Position numbers and translations under genes: made by a program
DNA from: an uncultured Actinomycetes bacterium
GTDB lineage: Bacteria > Actinomycetota > Acidimicrobiia > Acidimicrobiales > RAAP-2
Length of the DNA: 12,720 bases
Direction of reading: 5' to 3'
Assembly: GCA_903830745.1 (NCBI GenBank)
Contig: CAIKVF010000137.1
Coordinates: forward strand, 1-12,720
Notes under the pieces: generated by a model
Told to the model about the DNA's origin: nothing
Database searches by the model: none
The model's input: the letters and a program-made list of their open reading frames with translations, nothing else
Shown: in pieces, positions 1 through 5,849 of the stretch
How positions within the stretch are numbered: position 1 is the first letter of the stretch
Layout of the letters: each line of letters starts with the position of its first letter

Positions 1-422
1 TGTCAGTAAGCGTCAGGTTTGATGATTTTTCTTCAATTGGTAGATCACAAACCATCAGTTTCGGGATTGACGATGAACGTGCGATATTTCTAATTGCCAA
101 GGCGCTACTGGAATCTATGGAGTATCCATTTGCAATCAGGTTGTTAGGCATTCACCTTTCATCATTTCTCCCTCGTTCAAGAAATGACATGCAACTTACG
201 TTCGGGATCGACACGGCAGTTGATGAACGCCAGCAGACAATTGAAGCAACGAGAGATCGACAAATTGGCTACGAAGCACTCAGGGATGCGATTGACGATG
301 TTCGTGAGAAATTTGGAAAGTCTGCCGTGGGGACTGCATCAGAACTCAGTGAAGATGGAATTGAAATTGAGCGTCAGCGAGGTGGCACCTCCCAGGGACC
401 ACTCGCTAAACCCGAACAGTAA
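1..422 (+). CDS. dinB: DNA polymerase IV (Y-family), C-terminal part; 5' end outside window
   Basis: This is the 3' end of a translesion DNA polymerase gene. The frame is open from base 3 to the TAA at 420-422, giving about 139 residues with no start of its own; the Met at 117 is internal. The visible part is the Y-family little-finger domain: a VRFDDFSS strand near the start, RLLGIHLSSF in the middle, and a C-terminal DDVREKFGKSAVGTAS helix ending in RGGTSQGP. All of these are typical of actinobacterial DinB. MQLTFGID (QLTF at 192-203) sits where DinB proteins often carry the QLxLF-like motif that binds the beta sliding clamp. The palm and fingers domains with the catalytic acidic residues lie upstream of the window, so activity cannot be judged. 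The last 17 bases overlap the convergent L,D-transpeptidase gene. Family assignment is firm; the clamp motif is inference. Confidence 0.9.
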   Translation, partial: SVSVRFDDFSSIGRSQTISFGIDDERAIFLIAKALLESMEYPFAIRLLGIHLSSFLPRSRNDMQLTFGIDTAVDERQQTIEATRDRQIGYEALRDAIDDVREKFGKSAVGTASELSEDGIEIERQRGGTSQGPLAKPEQ

Positions 423-1632
423 CGAGCGTTCCTATTGGAGTATGTGGCCAAATGGTTCCGGCCGAGCTGAATGGAAGCTCAATGCAACCGAGACTTTGTC
501 GTGAGCCATACGTTGAGCGAATGAACCCATGAAGGCCCTCGCCGCCGTTGTAATAGGAGACCCAGGGGATTCCAGGGTCGTAGTACTTAGTTCCGTCGGG
601 GTTCGTACCTGACATTGTTGTACTGGCGTAACGCAAGTACACCGGAAATGTCCCTGGATCACTTGGTGCTGCAGTTATGCCTGTATTCGCCAGTGAGCGA
701 AAACTTGGAACTCCAGCAATGTAGAGCGTTAGAAGTTGCGGGGCAGCCTTACCAATGTTTTGAGCAACGTCTACATAGTTGTATGGACGAGGGCTGAACT
801 CTGATTTCTTTGCGGCCTGCAGGAGCGCATTCCAGGTTTGAATTGTTGTTACTCCGGTAGTTGCAAGCCCATGAACGTCTTGAAAGCTCATTACTGCTCC
901 CTTGAGGATCTGATTTGCAACCCCTGGAACCCACTGAGTACTAAGAGACTGTGGAAGTGAGGGGTAGAGCCAGGTAAATGACCCAGAAGTTTTTTCAACT
1001 ATTGGTTTTGCCATTTTCAGACTTACTTTTGGCATCACCAGTGTTGTCGTTGTAGTTCGAGCTGTTGTTGTGGTTGTTGGAACTGTTGTAGTTGTCGTAG
1101 AGGACTGATCCACGCTTGATGTAGTTGTTGAAGAAGTTGAAGTTGTTGTGGTGCTTCGCACTATCAGCGAAGTTGTTGATTTTGATGAACCCGCTGGAAC
1201 AAATCCGACTGGCATGTATCCGAGCTGAGAGAGAAGTTGTTCTTCCCAAAGAATGTCAACACCAGAAACAAGTGTCTTTGAATAACTTGAAACGACAGTG
1301 CATGTTGAAGTACAGCTAAATGATGTTGGAACCTGAACCGTGTAAGCAACGTTTGGAATTACAGAATTCTTTACGAATGCATCGAACCGTAATTTTGAAA
1401 TCTGAACCCAATTTGTCTGCAGTGAGTGTGAAATCATCAGATTCGGAATTTGCTTAATTGTCAGGGGTTGGCTGAGAGTTATGCGTGCAATTGGCATTGA
1501 CTGATTGATGGATGCCGAAAGCTGAACCGTAACTTGAACTGGCGTTTGTGCCGCCTCTGCACTTGACACGAGTGTGATCAATGAAAGCATGAGGGCTACT
1601 GGAAGGGCGAGAAGTCTCTTGTGCATAATCAC
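406..1632 (-). CDS. Secreted L,D-transpeptidase (YkuD domain) with Thr-rich linker and peptidoglycan-binding-like domain
   Basis: A 408-residue exported enzyme predicted to form 3-3 peptidoglycan cross-links or anchor proteins to the wall. In order: a signal peptide (basic start, hydrophobic 7-24, cleavage near AEA 25-28); an N-terminal beta-rich region of unknown role to about 130, with a close pair C107/C111; an LGYMPVGF segment at 137-144; a Ser/Thr-rich linker 160-197; a GAVMSFQ...GLATTGV peptidoglycan-binding-like unit at 245-272; and a YkuD catalytic domain from about 297. The catalytic motif is H368...S380-L-G-C383. The usual SHGC has Leu in place of His; I recall QSLGC(V/I)E as normal for this actinobacterial subfamily. 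Two starts are possible. GTG at 1632 lies 6 nt after a TACTCT -10 box (leaderless). ATG at 1626 has only a weak GAAG ahead of it. The gene ends inside the convergent dinB tail. Confidence 0.9.
   Translation of the reverse strand: MIMHKRLLALPVALMLSLITLVSSAEAAQTPVQVTVQLSASINQSMPIARITLSQPLTIKQIPNLMISHSLQTNWVQISKLRFDAFVKNSVIPNVAYTVQVPTSFSCTSTCTVVSSYSKTLVSGVDILWEEQLLSQLGYMPVGFVPAGSSKSTTSLIVRSTTTTSTSSTTTSSVDQSSTTTTTVPTTTTTARTTTTTLVMPKVSLKMAKPIVEKTSGSFTWLYPSLPQSLSTQWVPGVANQILKGAVMSFQDVHGLATTGVTTIQTWNALLQAAKKSEFSPRPYNYVDVAQNIGKAAPQLLTLYIAGVPSFRSLANTGITAAPSDPGTFPVYLRYASTTMSGTNPDGTKYYDPGIPWVSYYNGGEGLHGFIRSTYGSRQSLGCIELPFSSAGTIWPHTPIGTLVTVRV
1042..1155 (-). repeat. Low-complexity Thr/Ser codon run (extracellular linker of the L,D-transpeptidase)
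   Basis: About 38 codons, mostly ACA/ACT/ACC and TCA, appear on the + strand as GTTGTTGTAG-like repeats. They encode runs of four or five threonines separated by VP, AR or SVDQSS. Such linkers usually separate a wall-binding or N-terminal module from the catalytic domain in secreted actinobacterial proteins. The triplet repeats are a likely site of length change between strains. Confidence 0.85.
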
Positions 1633-1644
1633 TCTTCAAGAGTA
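1633..1644 (-). promoter_or_regulatory. -10 element for leaderless L,D-transpeptidase mRNA
   Basis: Read on the minus strand, TACTCT (1644 down to 1639) is followed by six bases (TGAAGA) and then GTG at 1632. This TANNNT-N6-start spacing is the same as at trpE, trpG, the S51 hydrolase and lysR in this window. No -35 box is evident. If the ATG at 1626 is the true start, the site could instead give a short leader. Confidence 0.4.
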
Positions 1645-1729
1645 CTCACGAAGGTTTGCAATCCAGACCAAAACTACTGAGGCGAAAGAAACTTAAGTAA
1701 TTCTGTTTCTGGGTATGTGCCTGACCAAC

Positions 1730-1735
1730 TAGGAT
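1730..1735 (+). promoter_or_regulatory. -10 element for tRNA-Cys
   Basis: TAGGAT ends ten bases before the first base of tRNA-Cys, a normal distance for transcription starting just upstream of the mature 5' end. The same hexamer is the predicted -10 of trpG. I see no convincing -35 hexamer. Confidence 0.45.
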
Positions 1736-1745
1736 TAAACCTTCT

Positions 1746-1819
1746 GGCGGCGTGGCCGAGCGGTTAGGCAGGGGCCTGCAAAGCCCCGTACTCCGGTTCG
1801 AATCCGGACGCCGCCTCCA
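1746..1819 (+). tRNA. tRNA-Cys (anticodon GCA), CCA encoded
   Basis: A complete cloverleaf. The acceptor stem GGCGGCG pairs with CGCCGCC (1809-1815). The D arm is GCCGAGCGGTTAGGC. The anticodon stem GGGGC/GCCCC encloses CTGCAAA with anticodon GCA at 1778-1780. The T arm is TCCGG-TTCGAAT-CCGGA. The discriminator is T1816, as expected for bacterial tRNA-Cys, and CCA (1817-1819) is encoded. It is followed within 70 bp by the exonuclease gene and may be co-transcribed with it. Confidence 0.97.
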
Positions 1820-1842
1820 GTGAAATAGGTTATTTTTGTAGC

Positions 1843-1869
1843 ACTGCTGTGGCGAGGTGTCACAGCAGT
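1843..1869 (+). promoter_or_regulatory. Perfect 9-bp inverted repeat just upstream of the exonuclease ribosome-binding site
   Basis: ACTGCTGTG (1843-1851) and CACAGCAGT (1861-1869) are exact inverted repeats around a 9-base loop. The stem ends four bases before the AAAGG Shine-Dalgarno (1874-1878) of the exonuclease. No T-run follows, so it is not a standard intrinsic terminator. It could be a 5'-UTR stem-loop, a processing signal between tRNA-Cys and the mRNA, or an operator. The repeat is seen directly; its function is unknown. Confidence 0.5.
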
Positions 1870-1885
1870 CTGCAAAGGTATCCCT

Positions 1886-2569
1886 GTGAGCAAGAACGAT
1901 TTGAAGCTACCCAGACTTCTTTTGGGCTTCGACACCGAGACCACAGGGCTCGATGTAAATAGCGAACGAGCAATCTCGTACGGCTTCATTGCCTATTACG
2001 ACAATCAGCCAATTTGGTCAGAGCATTTTTATGTAATCCCAGATAGACCAATTGCCGAACCGGCAATGAGAGTCCATGGCCTTTCAGTCGAAGCAATTAT
2101 TGAAAAGAAAGATAAAGAAATCGTCTACGAAACGGTTGCGGGCGGCCTAGCAAGAGCGGTCACAATTCTTCGAGAATTTCAAAAACTAGAAGCTGCCGTT
2201 GTTGGCGCAAATGTTGTCAGATTCGATCTCGCAATGCTTTCGAAAACGTTTGAATCAGTTAACGCAAGAAATCTTTTAGATGAAGGTTTAGATTTTTCAA
2301 AGCTGCCAATTATTGACGTAATTGAGCTCGATAGAAGTATTGATAAAGACTTTGTTGCAAGACCACGCAGGGGGCTTGAATTCCTCTGTAAACACTACGG
2401 AATTGAACCGGGTGGTCACCACGCACTTGGAGATGCACGCGCCACCATTGAAGTATTGCTAAAGCAAAACAAACGCTCAAGACCCGATCAACTCGAATTC
2501 AATGTAACTTCTGTCTCGCCTGAGTTTCATGAATTATCTGAACGGATTACTTCACTTCTTGCTAGTTAA
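1886..2569 (+). CDS. DnaQ-like 3'-5' exonuclease (DEDDh family)
   Basis: A 227-residue DEDDh exonuclease resembling the DNA polymerase III epsilon proofreading subunit. Exo I is FDTETTGLD (D16, E18), Exo II is VGANVVRFDLAML (N109, D114) and Exo III is HHALGDARAT (H178, D183), so all four acidic metal ligands and the general base His are present. The length is a bare nuclease domain with no BRCT, helicase or polymerase fusion. GTG is the start because AAAGG (1874-1878) lies 7 bases ahead. The true replicative epsilon cannot be told from an accessory exonuclease involved in repair or nucleotide turnover, so no gene symbol is given. It lies between two tRNA genes on the same strand, preceded by a strong inverted repeat. 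Fold and activity are confident; the cellular role is not. Confidence 0.9.
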   Translation: MSKNDLKLPRLLLGFDTETTGLDVNSERAISYGFIAYYDNQPIWSEHFYVIPDRPIAEPAMRVHGLSVEAIIEKKDKEIVYETVAGGLARAVTILREFQKLEAAVVGANVVRFDLAMLSKTFESVNARNLLDEGLDFSKLPIIDVIELDRSIDKDFVARPRRGLEFLCKHYGIEPGGHHALGDARATIEVLLKQNKRSRPDQLEFNVTSVSPEFHELSERITSLLAS

Positions 2570-2588
2570 GGTTGAATGACCAAAATGG

Positions 2589-2594
2589 TAAGGT
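2589..2594 (+). promoter_or_regulatory. -10 element for tRNA-Val
   Basis: TAAGGT, a TANNNT hexamer, ends 11 bases before the first base of tRNA-Val, in the 36-bp gap after the exonuclease stop. No clear -35 is visible. The tRNA could also be read through from the exonuclease gene. Confidence 0.35.
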
Positions 2595-2605
2595 TTAACC
2601 CTTAG

Positions 2606-2679
2606 GGGCCGTTAGCGCAGTCTGGTAGCGCACTTCCTTGACATGGAAGGGGTCACAGGTTCAAGTCCTGTACGGCCCA
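2606..2679 (+). tRNA. tRNA-Val (anticodon GAC), CCA not encoded
   Basis: The acceptor stem GGGCCGT pairs fully with ACGGCCC (2672-2678). The D stem is GCGC/GCGC. The anticodon stem CTTCC/GGAAG holds TTGACAT with anticodon GAC at 2640-2642. The variable loop is GGGTC and the T arm ACAGG-TTCAAGT-CCTGT. Discriminator A2679 is followed by CTA, so CCA must be added by nucleotidyltransferase. A small ORF starts three bases downstream. Confidence 0.97.
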
Positions 2680-2682
2680 CTA

Positions 2683-2823
2683 ATGAATTTCGTACTAACT
2701 ATCGGCGTCATGGTGATCATTAGCTCCCTCTACGCCGGCTTTTATATCTGGATGAGAAGTGAATCCTTTGGCGAAGGAAAGAAACGTCGAAGTGATCGAG
2801 CAAAGTCAAGCAAAAAGAACTGA
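2683..2823 (+). CDS. Small single-pass membrane protein, unknown function
   Basis: A 46-residue protein that I do not recognise. Residues 3-23 form one hydrophobic segment rich in Val, Ile, Leu and Tyr, followed by WMRSESFGEG and a strongly basic tail (KKRR, KSSKKN). By the positive-inside rule the tail should be cytoplasmic, and it could touch nucleic acid or acidic lipid. ATG 2683 is chosen because upstream in-frame starts (TTG 2638) lie inside tRNA-Val. No Shine-Dalgarno can precede it except within the tRNA body, and the T-arm/acceptor sequence there is not one. It ends 4 bp from the convergent trpE stop. Evidence for coding is the clean membrane-plus-basic-tail layout and the fit to the available gap. 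A chance frame cannot be excluded. Confidence 0.5.
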   Translation: MNFVLTIGVMVIISSLYAGFYIWMRSESFGEGKKRRSDRAKSSKKN

Positions 2824-2827
2824 AGTT

Positions 2828-4339
2828 CTACTTACTGGGGTCAGTAATTTCTAAGGCCAAGAGTGGTGCAGAAGCTTTATTGATGCACTCTTGATATTCG
2901 AGTTCTGGCACTGAATCTGCAACAACGCCACCGCCAGCTTGGACAGTTGCTGTTCCATTGCGCAGCGAAAGTGTTCGAATCGTGATTGCGAAGTCTGCTT
3001 CACCATTGAGAGAGAAGTAGCCAAGTGCTCCGCCATAGGGACCACGGTGCACCGGCTCAAATTCATCAATAAGTTCCATTGCCCTAACTTTTGGAGCTCC
3101 GGTCAATGTTCCAGCGGGGAAGGTGGCATTGAATGCGTCAAAGGCATCTTTGCCTTCGGCGAGCTTTCCGCTGACCTGTGAAACTAGATGCATTAAATGT
3201 GAGAAGCGTTCTACGTGTGCGAGTCGGTCAACCTTTACTGTTCCAGGTGCAGCAACGCGTCCAATGTCGTTTCTTCCGAGATCTACAAGCATTACGTGCT
3301 CTGAGATTTCCTTTTCGTCGTTAAGCATTTCCTGTTCGATTGCAAGGTCTTGCTTTTCGTCGGCCCCACGTGGGCGAGTGCCTGCAATTGGGTGAGTGAT
3401 TACCTGTCCTTCGTGCACTCGCACCAACATCTCAGGTGATGCGCCAACGATTTGGCTGTCGCCAGTGTCGAGCAAGTACATGTATGGAGATGGGTTGAGC
3501 GACCTAAGTACGCGGTACAGAGTGAGTGGATTAACAGTTGTTGGTCGCTTGAACTGCTGGCTTGGAACAACTTGAAATACATCACCTGCGTAAATGTATT
3601 TCTTGGCTCGCTCCACAACACTGCAGTATTGCTCTTTAGTGAAGTTGGAGAAACTAGCTGCGAGCGTCTTGATGTCAATGGCTGCACGCGCACTTGGTGC
3701 GGTGGCGACCAGGCGTTCAGTTGCGGGGTCATTCGCGGGCGAGGGTCCAACGAGCACTTCAATGATCTCTTGCAGCTGTGATGTGGCGAGATTGAATGCA
3801 TCCTTAGGATCAGTGCCATCTTCAACGAGTGCGTTCACCACCACTGTTGTTGAGTGACTCAAGTGGTCACAAATGAGCACTGCGCCCGGAAACGAGAAGT
3901 CAATGTCTGGCCACATGCCGTCGACGTCTTGGCGAGGAAGGCGCTCTAGGCGTCGAACATAGTCATAGGTAACGAAACCAACGGCCCCACCAAAGAATGA
4001 AGGTAGTTCGGTTGGGATGTACGTTTTGTATCGTGACATGAGTTCACGCAGCACTTCAAGTGGTCCGCGCTCAGCTGCGTTTGCAACGTCAGCACCAGTG
4101 ACGACAGTTTTTCCGTTGAGCGTTGTTACTCGCCATTTTCGGTCAAGACCAATGAACGAGTAACGGCCAGTGTCCTTACCTAGGGCAGCGCTTTCGAGCA
4201 AGAAGATTGATCGGCTGTTAGCGAAACGTTGATAGAGCGAGACCGGGGTTTCGCGGTCAAGCTGCAGCGTGGCGTGAAGAGGTATGACGTTGTAGTTACT
4301 TGCTAAGGCTAAAAAATCGCTTAGTTCAGTTGTCGCCAT
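2828..4339 (-). CDS. trpE: Anthranilate synthase component I
   Basis: 503 residues. It converts chorismate plus ammonia (channelled from TrpG) to anthranilate, the first step of tryptophan synthesis, in the cytoplasm. The N-terminal domain carries LLES (47-50) and the later NPSPYM (282-287), which in the family form the tryptophan feedback pocket, so allosteric inhibition is expected. The chorismate-binding domain is complete: HPIAGTRPRG (316-325), EKEISEH (342-348), DLGRNDIGR (353-361), FPAGTLTGAPK (407-417), GGGVVADS (469-476) and E483. This distinguishes it from a truncated PabB-like protein, and the full N-terminal pocket argues against PabB. ATG 4339 sits 6 nt after TATTCT with no Shine-Dalgarno, suggesting a leaderless mRNA. 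Its partner trpG is transcribed divergently 43 bp away, which is less usual than a trpEG operon. Confidence 0.96.
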   Translation of the reverse strand: MATTELSDFLALASNYNVIPLHATLQLDRETPVSLYQRFANSRSIFLLESAALGKDTGRYSFIGLDRKWRVTTLNGKTVVTGADVANAAERGPLEVLRELMSRYKTYIPTELPSFFGGAVGFVTYDYVRRLERLPRQDVDGMWPDIDFSFPGAVLICDHLSHSTTVVVNALVEDGTDPKDAFNLATSQLQEIIEVLVGPSPANDPATERLVATAPSARAAIDIKTLAASFSNFTKEQYCSVVERAKKYIYAGDVFQVVPSQQFKRPTTVNPLTLYRVLRSLNPSPYMYLLDTGDSQIVGASPEMLVRVHEGQVITHPIAGTRPRGADEKQDLAIEQEMLNDEKEISEHVMLVDLGRNDIGRVAAPGTVKVDRLAHVERFSHLMHLVSQVSGKLAEGKDAFDAFNATFPAGTLTGAPKVRAMELIDEFEPVHRGPYGGALGYFSLNGEADFAITIRTLSLRNGTATVQAGGGVVADSVPELEYQECINKASAPLLALEITDPSK

Positions 4340-4351
4340 CTAGAAAGAATA
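4340..4351 (-). promoter_or_regulatory. -10 element for leaderless trpE
   Basis: On the minus strand TATTCT (4351 down to 4346) is followed by TTCTAG and ATG, a six-base gap that would place the transcript 5' end on the start codon. No Shine-Dalgarno lies upstream. A leaderless mRNA leaves no room for a trp leader-peptide attenuator or riboswitch. Confidence 0.6.
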
Positions 4352-4370
4352 CTTAAGTTCAAGAGGCATC

Positions 4371-4382
4371 TAGGATGCATGC
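4371..4382 (+). promoter_or_regulatory. -10 element for leaderless trpG
   Basis: TAGGAT (4371-4376), six bases (GCATGC), then ATG 4383. This mirrors the trpE arrangement 19 bp away on the other strand. The region where a -35 would be expected (about 4348-4353) overlaps the trpE -10. A 10-bp palindrome, ATGCATGCAT (4375-4384), covers the predicted start point. Confidence 0.6.
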
Positions 4383-5048
4383 ATGGCGAAGAGCCCCTCA
4401 ATCCTGGTTGTCGATAACTACGACTCTTTCGTGTACAACATTGTCCAGTATCTGGGCGAACTTGGGGCGAATGTCCAAGTGCTCAGAAATGATGAAGTGT
4501 CAGCTGGTGACCTCAAAGCAATGAATCTCGATGGGGTCCTCATTTCCCCTGGGCCAGGACACCCGAGTGATGCAGGTAACTGCATTGAAATTATTAACTA
4601 CTGCGCCGAAAACAATCTCGAACTGTTTGGTGTTTGTTTAGGTCATCAAGCACTCGCTGAAGCCTTCGGGGGCGTTGTTTCTTCTGCCCCTGAGCTTGTG
4701 CATGGCAGGTCGTCTCTCGTTACTCATGACAACACTGGCGTTTTCGCCGGCGCACCTAATCCAATGATTGCTGGTAGGTATCACTCACTCGTGGTGCAAG
4801 ACGCAACACTGCCTGACGTATTTGAAGTCACTGCACGAACTGGCGATCTCATTATGGGAATGCGTCACAAGACAGCCCCTCTCGAAGGTGTTCAGTTCCA
4901 CCCAGAATCAGTGCTCACTGAAAGTGGCTACTTGTTACTGGCTAATTGGCTAGAGCGCTGTGGTGCAAGTGATGCAGTTGCAAAGTCGGTTGCGCTCAAC
5001 AAAATCAGCGCAGTGACACGCCAAGCGTTACCGCATCCTGTTTCTTAG
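4383..5048 (+). CDS. trpG: Anthranilate synthase component II (glutamine amidotransferase)
   Basis: A 221-residue class I glutamine amidotransferase that supplies ammonia from glutamine to TrpE. Motifs: DNYDSFVYN (11-19), SPGPGHP (55-61, oxyanion region), nucleophile C85 in GVCLGHQ, and H173/E175 in QFHPES, so the catalytic triad is intact. In many actinobacteria a single such protein serves both anthranilate synthase and aminodeoxychorismate synthase (PabA). Its position next to trpE favours the tryptophan role without excluding the other. The ATG has no Shine-Dalgarno but lies 6 nt after TAGGAT, consistent with a leaderless transcript. The TAG stop overlaps the convergent S51 hydrolase stop by 4 bp. 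The C-terminal stretch after about residue 195 is beyond the conserved domain. Confidence 0.95.
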   Translation: MAKSPSILVVDNYDSFVYNIVQYLGELGANVQVLRNDEVSAGDLKAMNLDGVLISPGPGHPSDAGNCIEIINYCAENNLELFGVCLGHQALAEAFGGVVSSAPELVHGRSSLVTHDNTGVFAGAPNPMIAGRYHSLVVQDATLPDVFEVTARTGDLIMGMRHKTAPLEGVQFHPESVLTESGYLLLANWLERCGASDAVAKSVALNKISAVTRQALPHPVS

Positions 5049-5779
5049 AAACTTGATCCAAAACCGAAACGGGTTTCTGTAATTTCTCCGTTTAGAAGTT
5101 CAACCTTGTATGCGGCTGGACCAGACTGCGGGTCAACTGGAATGTCACTTACAACTGTGGTTGGCTCAAGTCCTTCAAACCAAATCCCAATTCGGTCGTC
5201 TGTTGCGTAGCCAAGTGACGGCAACGTTCCATCTTTCATCCAGTTCTGGAATGTTTCACGTCGACGAGGCTCACCGGAGTAGTGAACGCTGTTGGCGTAG
5301 GGAAGAAGTGAAAGTCCATTAGTTACAGGATCTAGGTCATTGCTATAGGAGTCAGTGTTGCCACCAGTGAACCAGCAAAGACTCCCAGCTGAGCGTCCAC
5401 CCATGATCACTCCTTGTTCCCAAGCCGTGCGCATGTAGTTATCAAGGCCGTGAAGTTCCCAGAGTGCGAGCAGGTTGGCTACTGATCCTCCGCCAACCCA
5501 GACAAGATCAGCACCAAGGACTGCCTCTTCGAAGTTCGCCGAAGGCTGTGGAAAGAGTCGTAGTGCTGTCACTTCACACCCTGCGTCGCCGAAGGCTTGG
5601 TAGTGGCGAGCATATTCACTCTCCATGTCTCCGGTCGCTGTTGCAAGATATGTCACTCTTGGGCGAACCTTTTCGGTCATACTGAGCGCATCGAGAAGCA
5701 AAGTGCCGAGTTTCCAAGTTTGCTGGATTGGCCCAGGAATGAGCCCTCCAGATGTAGCCAGGATGCGAGGTGTTTTCAT
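5045..5779 (-). CDS. Peptidase E-like hydrolase (family S51, GATase-like fold)
   Basis: 244 residues. The S51 family includes alpha-aspartyl dipeptidase (PepE) and cyanophycinase. The nucleophile elbow is MGGRSAGSLCWF with Ser130. The upstream VWVGGGSVANLLALW (93-107) and downstream VHYSGEPRRR (165-174), with the probable catalytic His166, match actinobacterial 'peptidase E / type 1 glutamine amidotransferase-like' proteins. There is no signal peptide, so it should act in the cytoplasm on small peptides. Strict Asp-Xaa specificity cannot be shown from sequence, so no symbol is given. The ATG lies 6 nt after TAAAAT with no Shine-Dalgarno (predicted leaderless). It is a lone gene between convergent trpG and the divergent acyl-CoA dehydrogenase, with no evident link to tryptophan synthesis. 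Confidence 0.85.
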   Translation of the reverse strand: MKTPRILATSGGLIPGPIQQTWKLGTLLLDALSMTEKVRPRVTYLATATGDMESEYARHYQAFGDAGCEVTALRLFPQPSANFEEAVLGADLVWVGGGSVANLLALWELHGLDNYMRTAWEQGVIMGGRSAGSLCWFTGGNTDSYSNDLDPVTNGLSLLPYANSVHYSGEPRRRETFQNWMKDGTLPSLGYATDDRIGIWFEGLEPTTVVSDIPVDPQSGPAAYKVELLNGEITETRFGFGSSF

Positions 5780-5791
5780 CTAGACATTTTA
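5780..5791 (-). promoter_or_regulatory. -10 element for leaderless S51 hydrolase
   Basis: On the minus strand TAAAAT (5791 down to 5786), a near-consensus -10, is followed by GTCTAG and ATG: again exactly six bases. No -35 is obvious. Confidence 0.6.
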
Positions 5792-5817
5792 AACACTTGG
5801 CTACTGCTGAGTATGTC

Positions 5818-5847
5818 TAGTATGCGTGGGAGGGAATTTTGGAGGGG
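5818..5847 (+). promoter_or_regulatory. Leader of the acyl-CoA dehydrogenase: possible -10 and purine-rich ribosome-binding site
   Basis: TAGTAT (5818-5823) could be a -10, giving a start near 5830. Two G-rich blocks follow: GGGAGGG (5828-5834) and GGAGGGG (5841-5847). The second is a strong Shine-Dalgarno 4 bases before ATG 5850. This is the clearest Shine-Dalgarno on a promoter-proximal gene in the window, and it decides the start against the upstream GTG at 5826. Confidence 0.5.
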
Positions 5848-5849
5848 CA

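Noticed and set aside
1042..1155. GTTGTTGTAG-like repeats resembling a CRISPR or minisatellite array.
   Set aside because: There are no regular spacers or fixed repeat length. The repeats are Thr/Ser codons of an in-frame extracellular linker.
1843..1869. Inverted repeat read as the tRNA-Cys terminator.
   Set aside because: No T-tract follows; the next bases are CTGCAAAGG, leading into the exonuclease ribosome site.
2638..2682. N-terminal extension of the small membrane ORF from a TTG at 2638.
   Set aside because: These bases form the anticodon arm, T arm and acceptor 3' half of tRNA-Val.
3400..3857. Open frames on both strands inside trpE (for example 3400-3825 minus, 3452-3781 plus, 3594-3857 plus).
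   Set aside because: They are out-of-frame shadows of trpE, with Ser/Arg/Cys-rich sequence, no recognisable domain and no start signals; trpE itself is complete and conserved throughout.
4375..4384. ATGCATGCAT palindrome as a dedicated trp operator.
   Set aside because: It is short and partly formed by the start codon itself, so without conservation data it is noted only alongside the trpG promoter.
5826..5849. GTG 5826 as start of the acyl-CoA dehydrogenase.
   Set aside because: The added residues simply translate the G-rich ribosome site; ATG 5850 with GGAGG upstream gives the normal family N-terminus.
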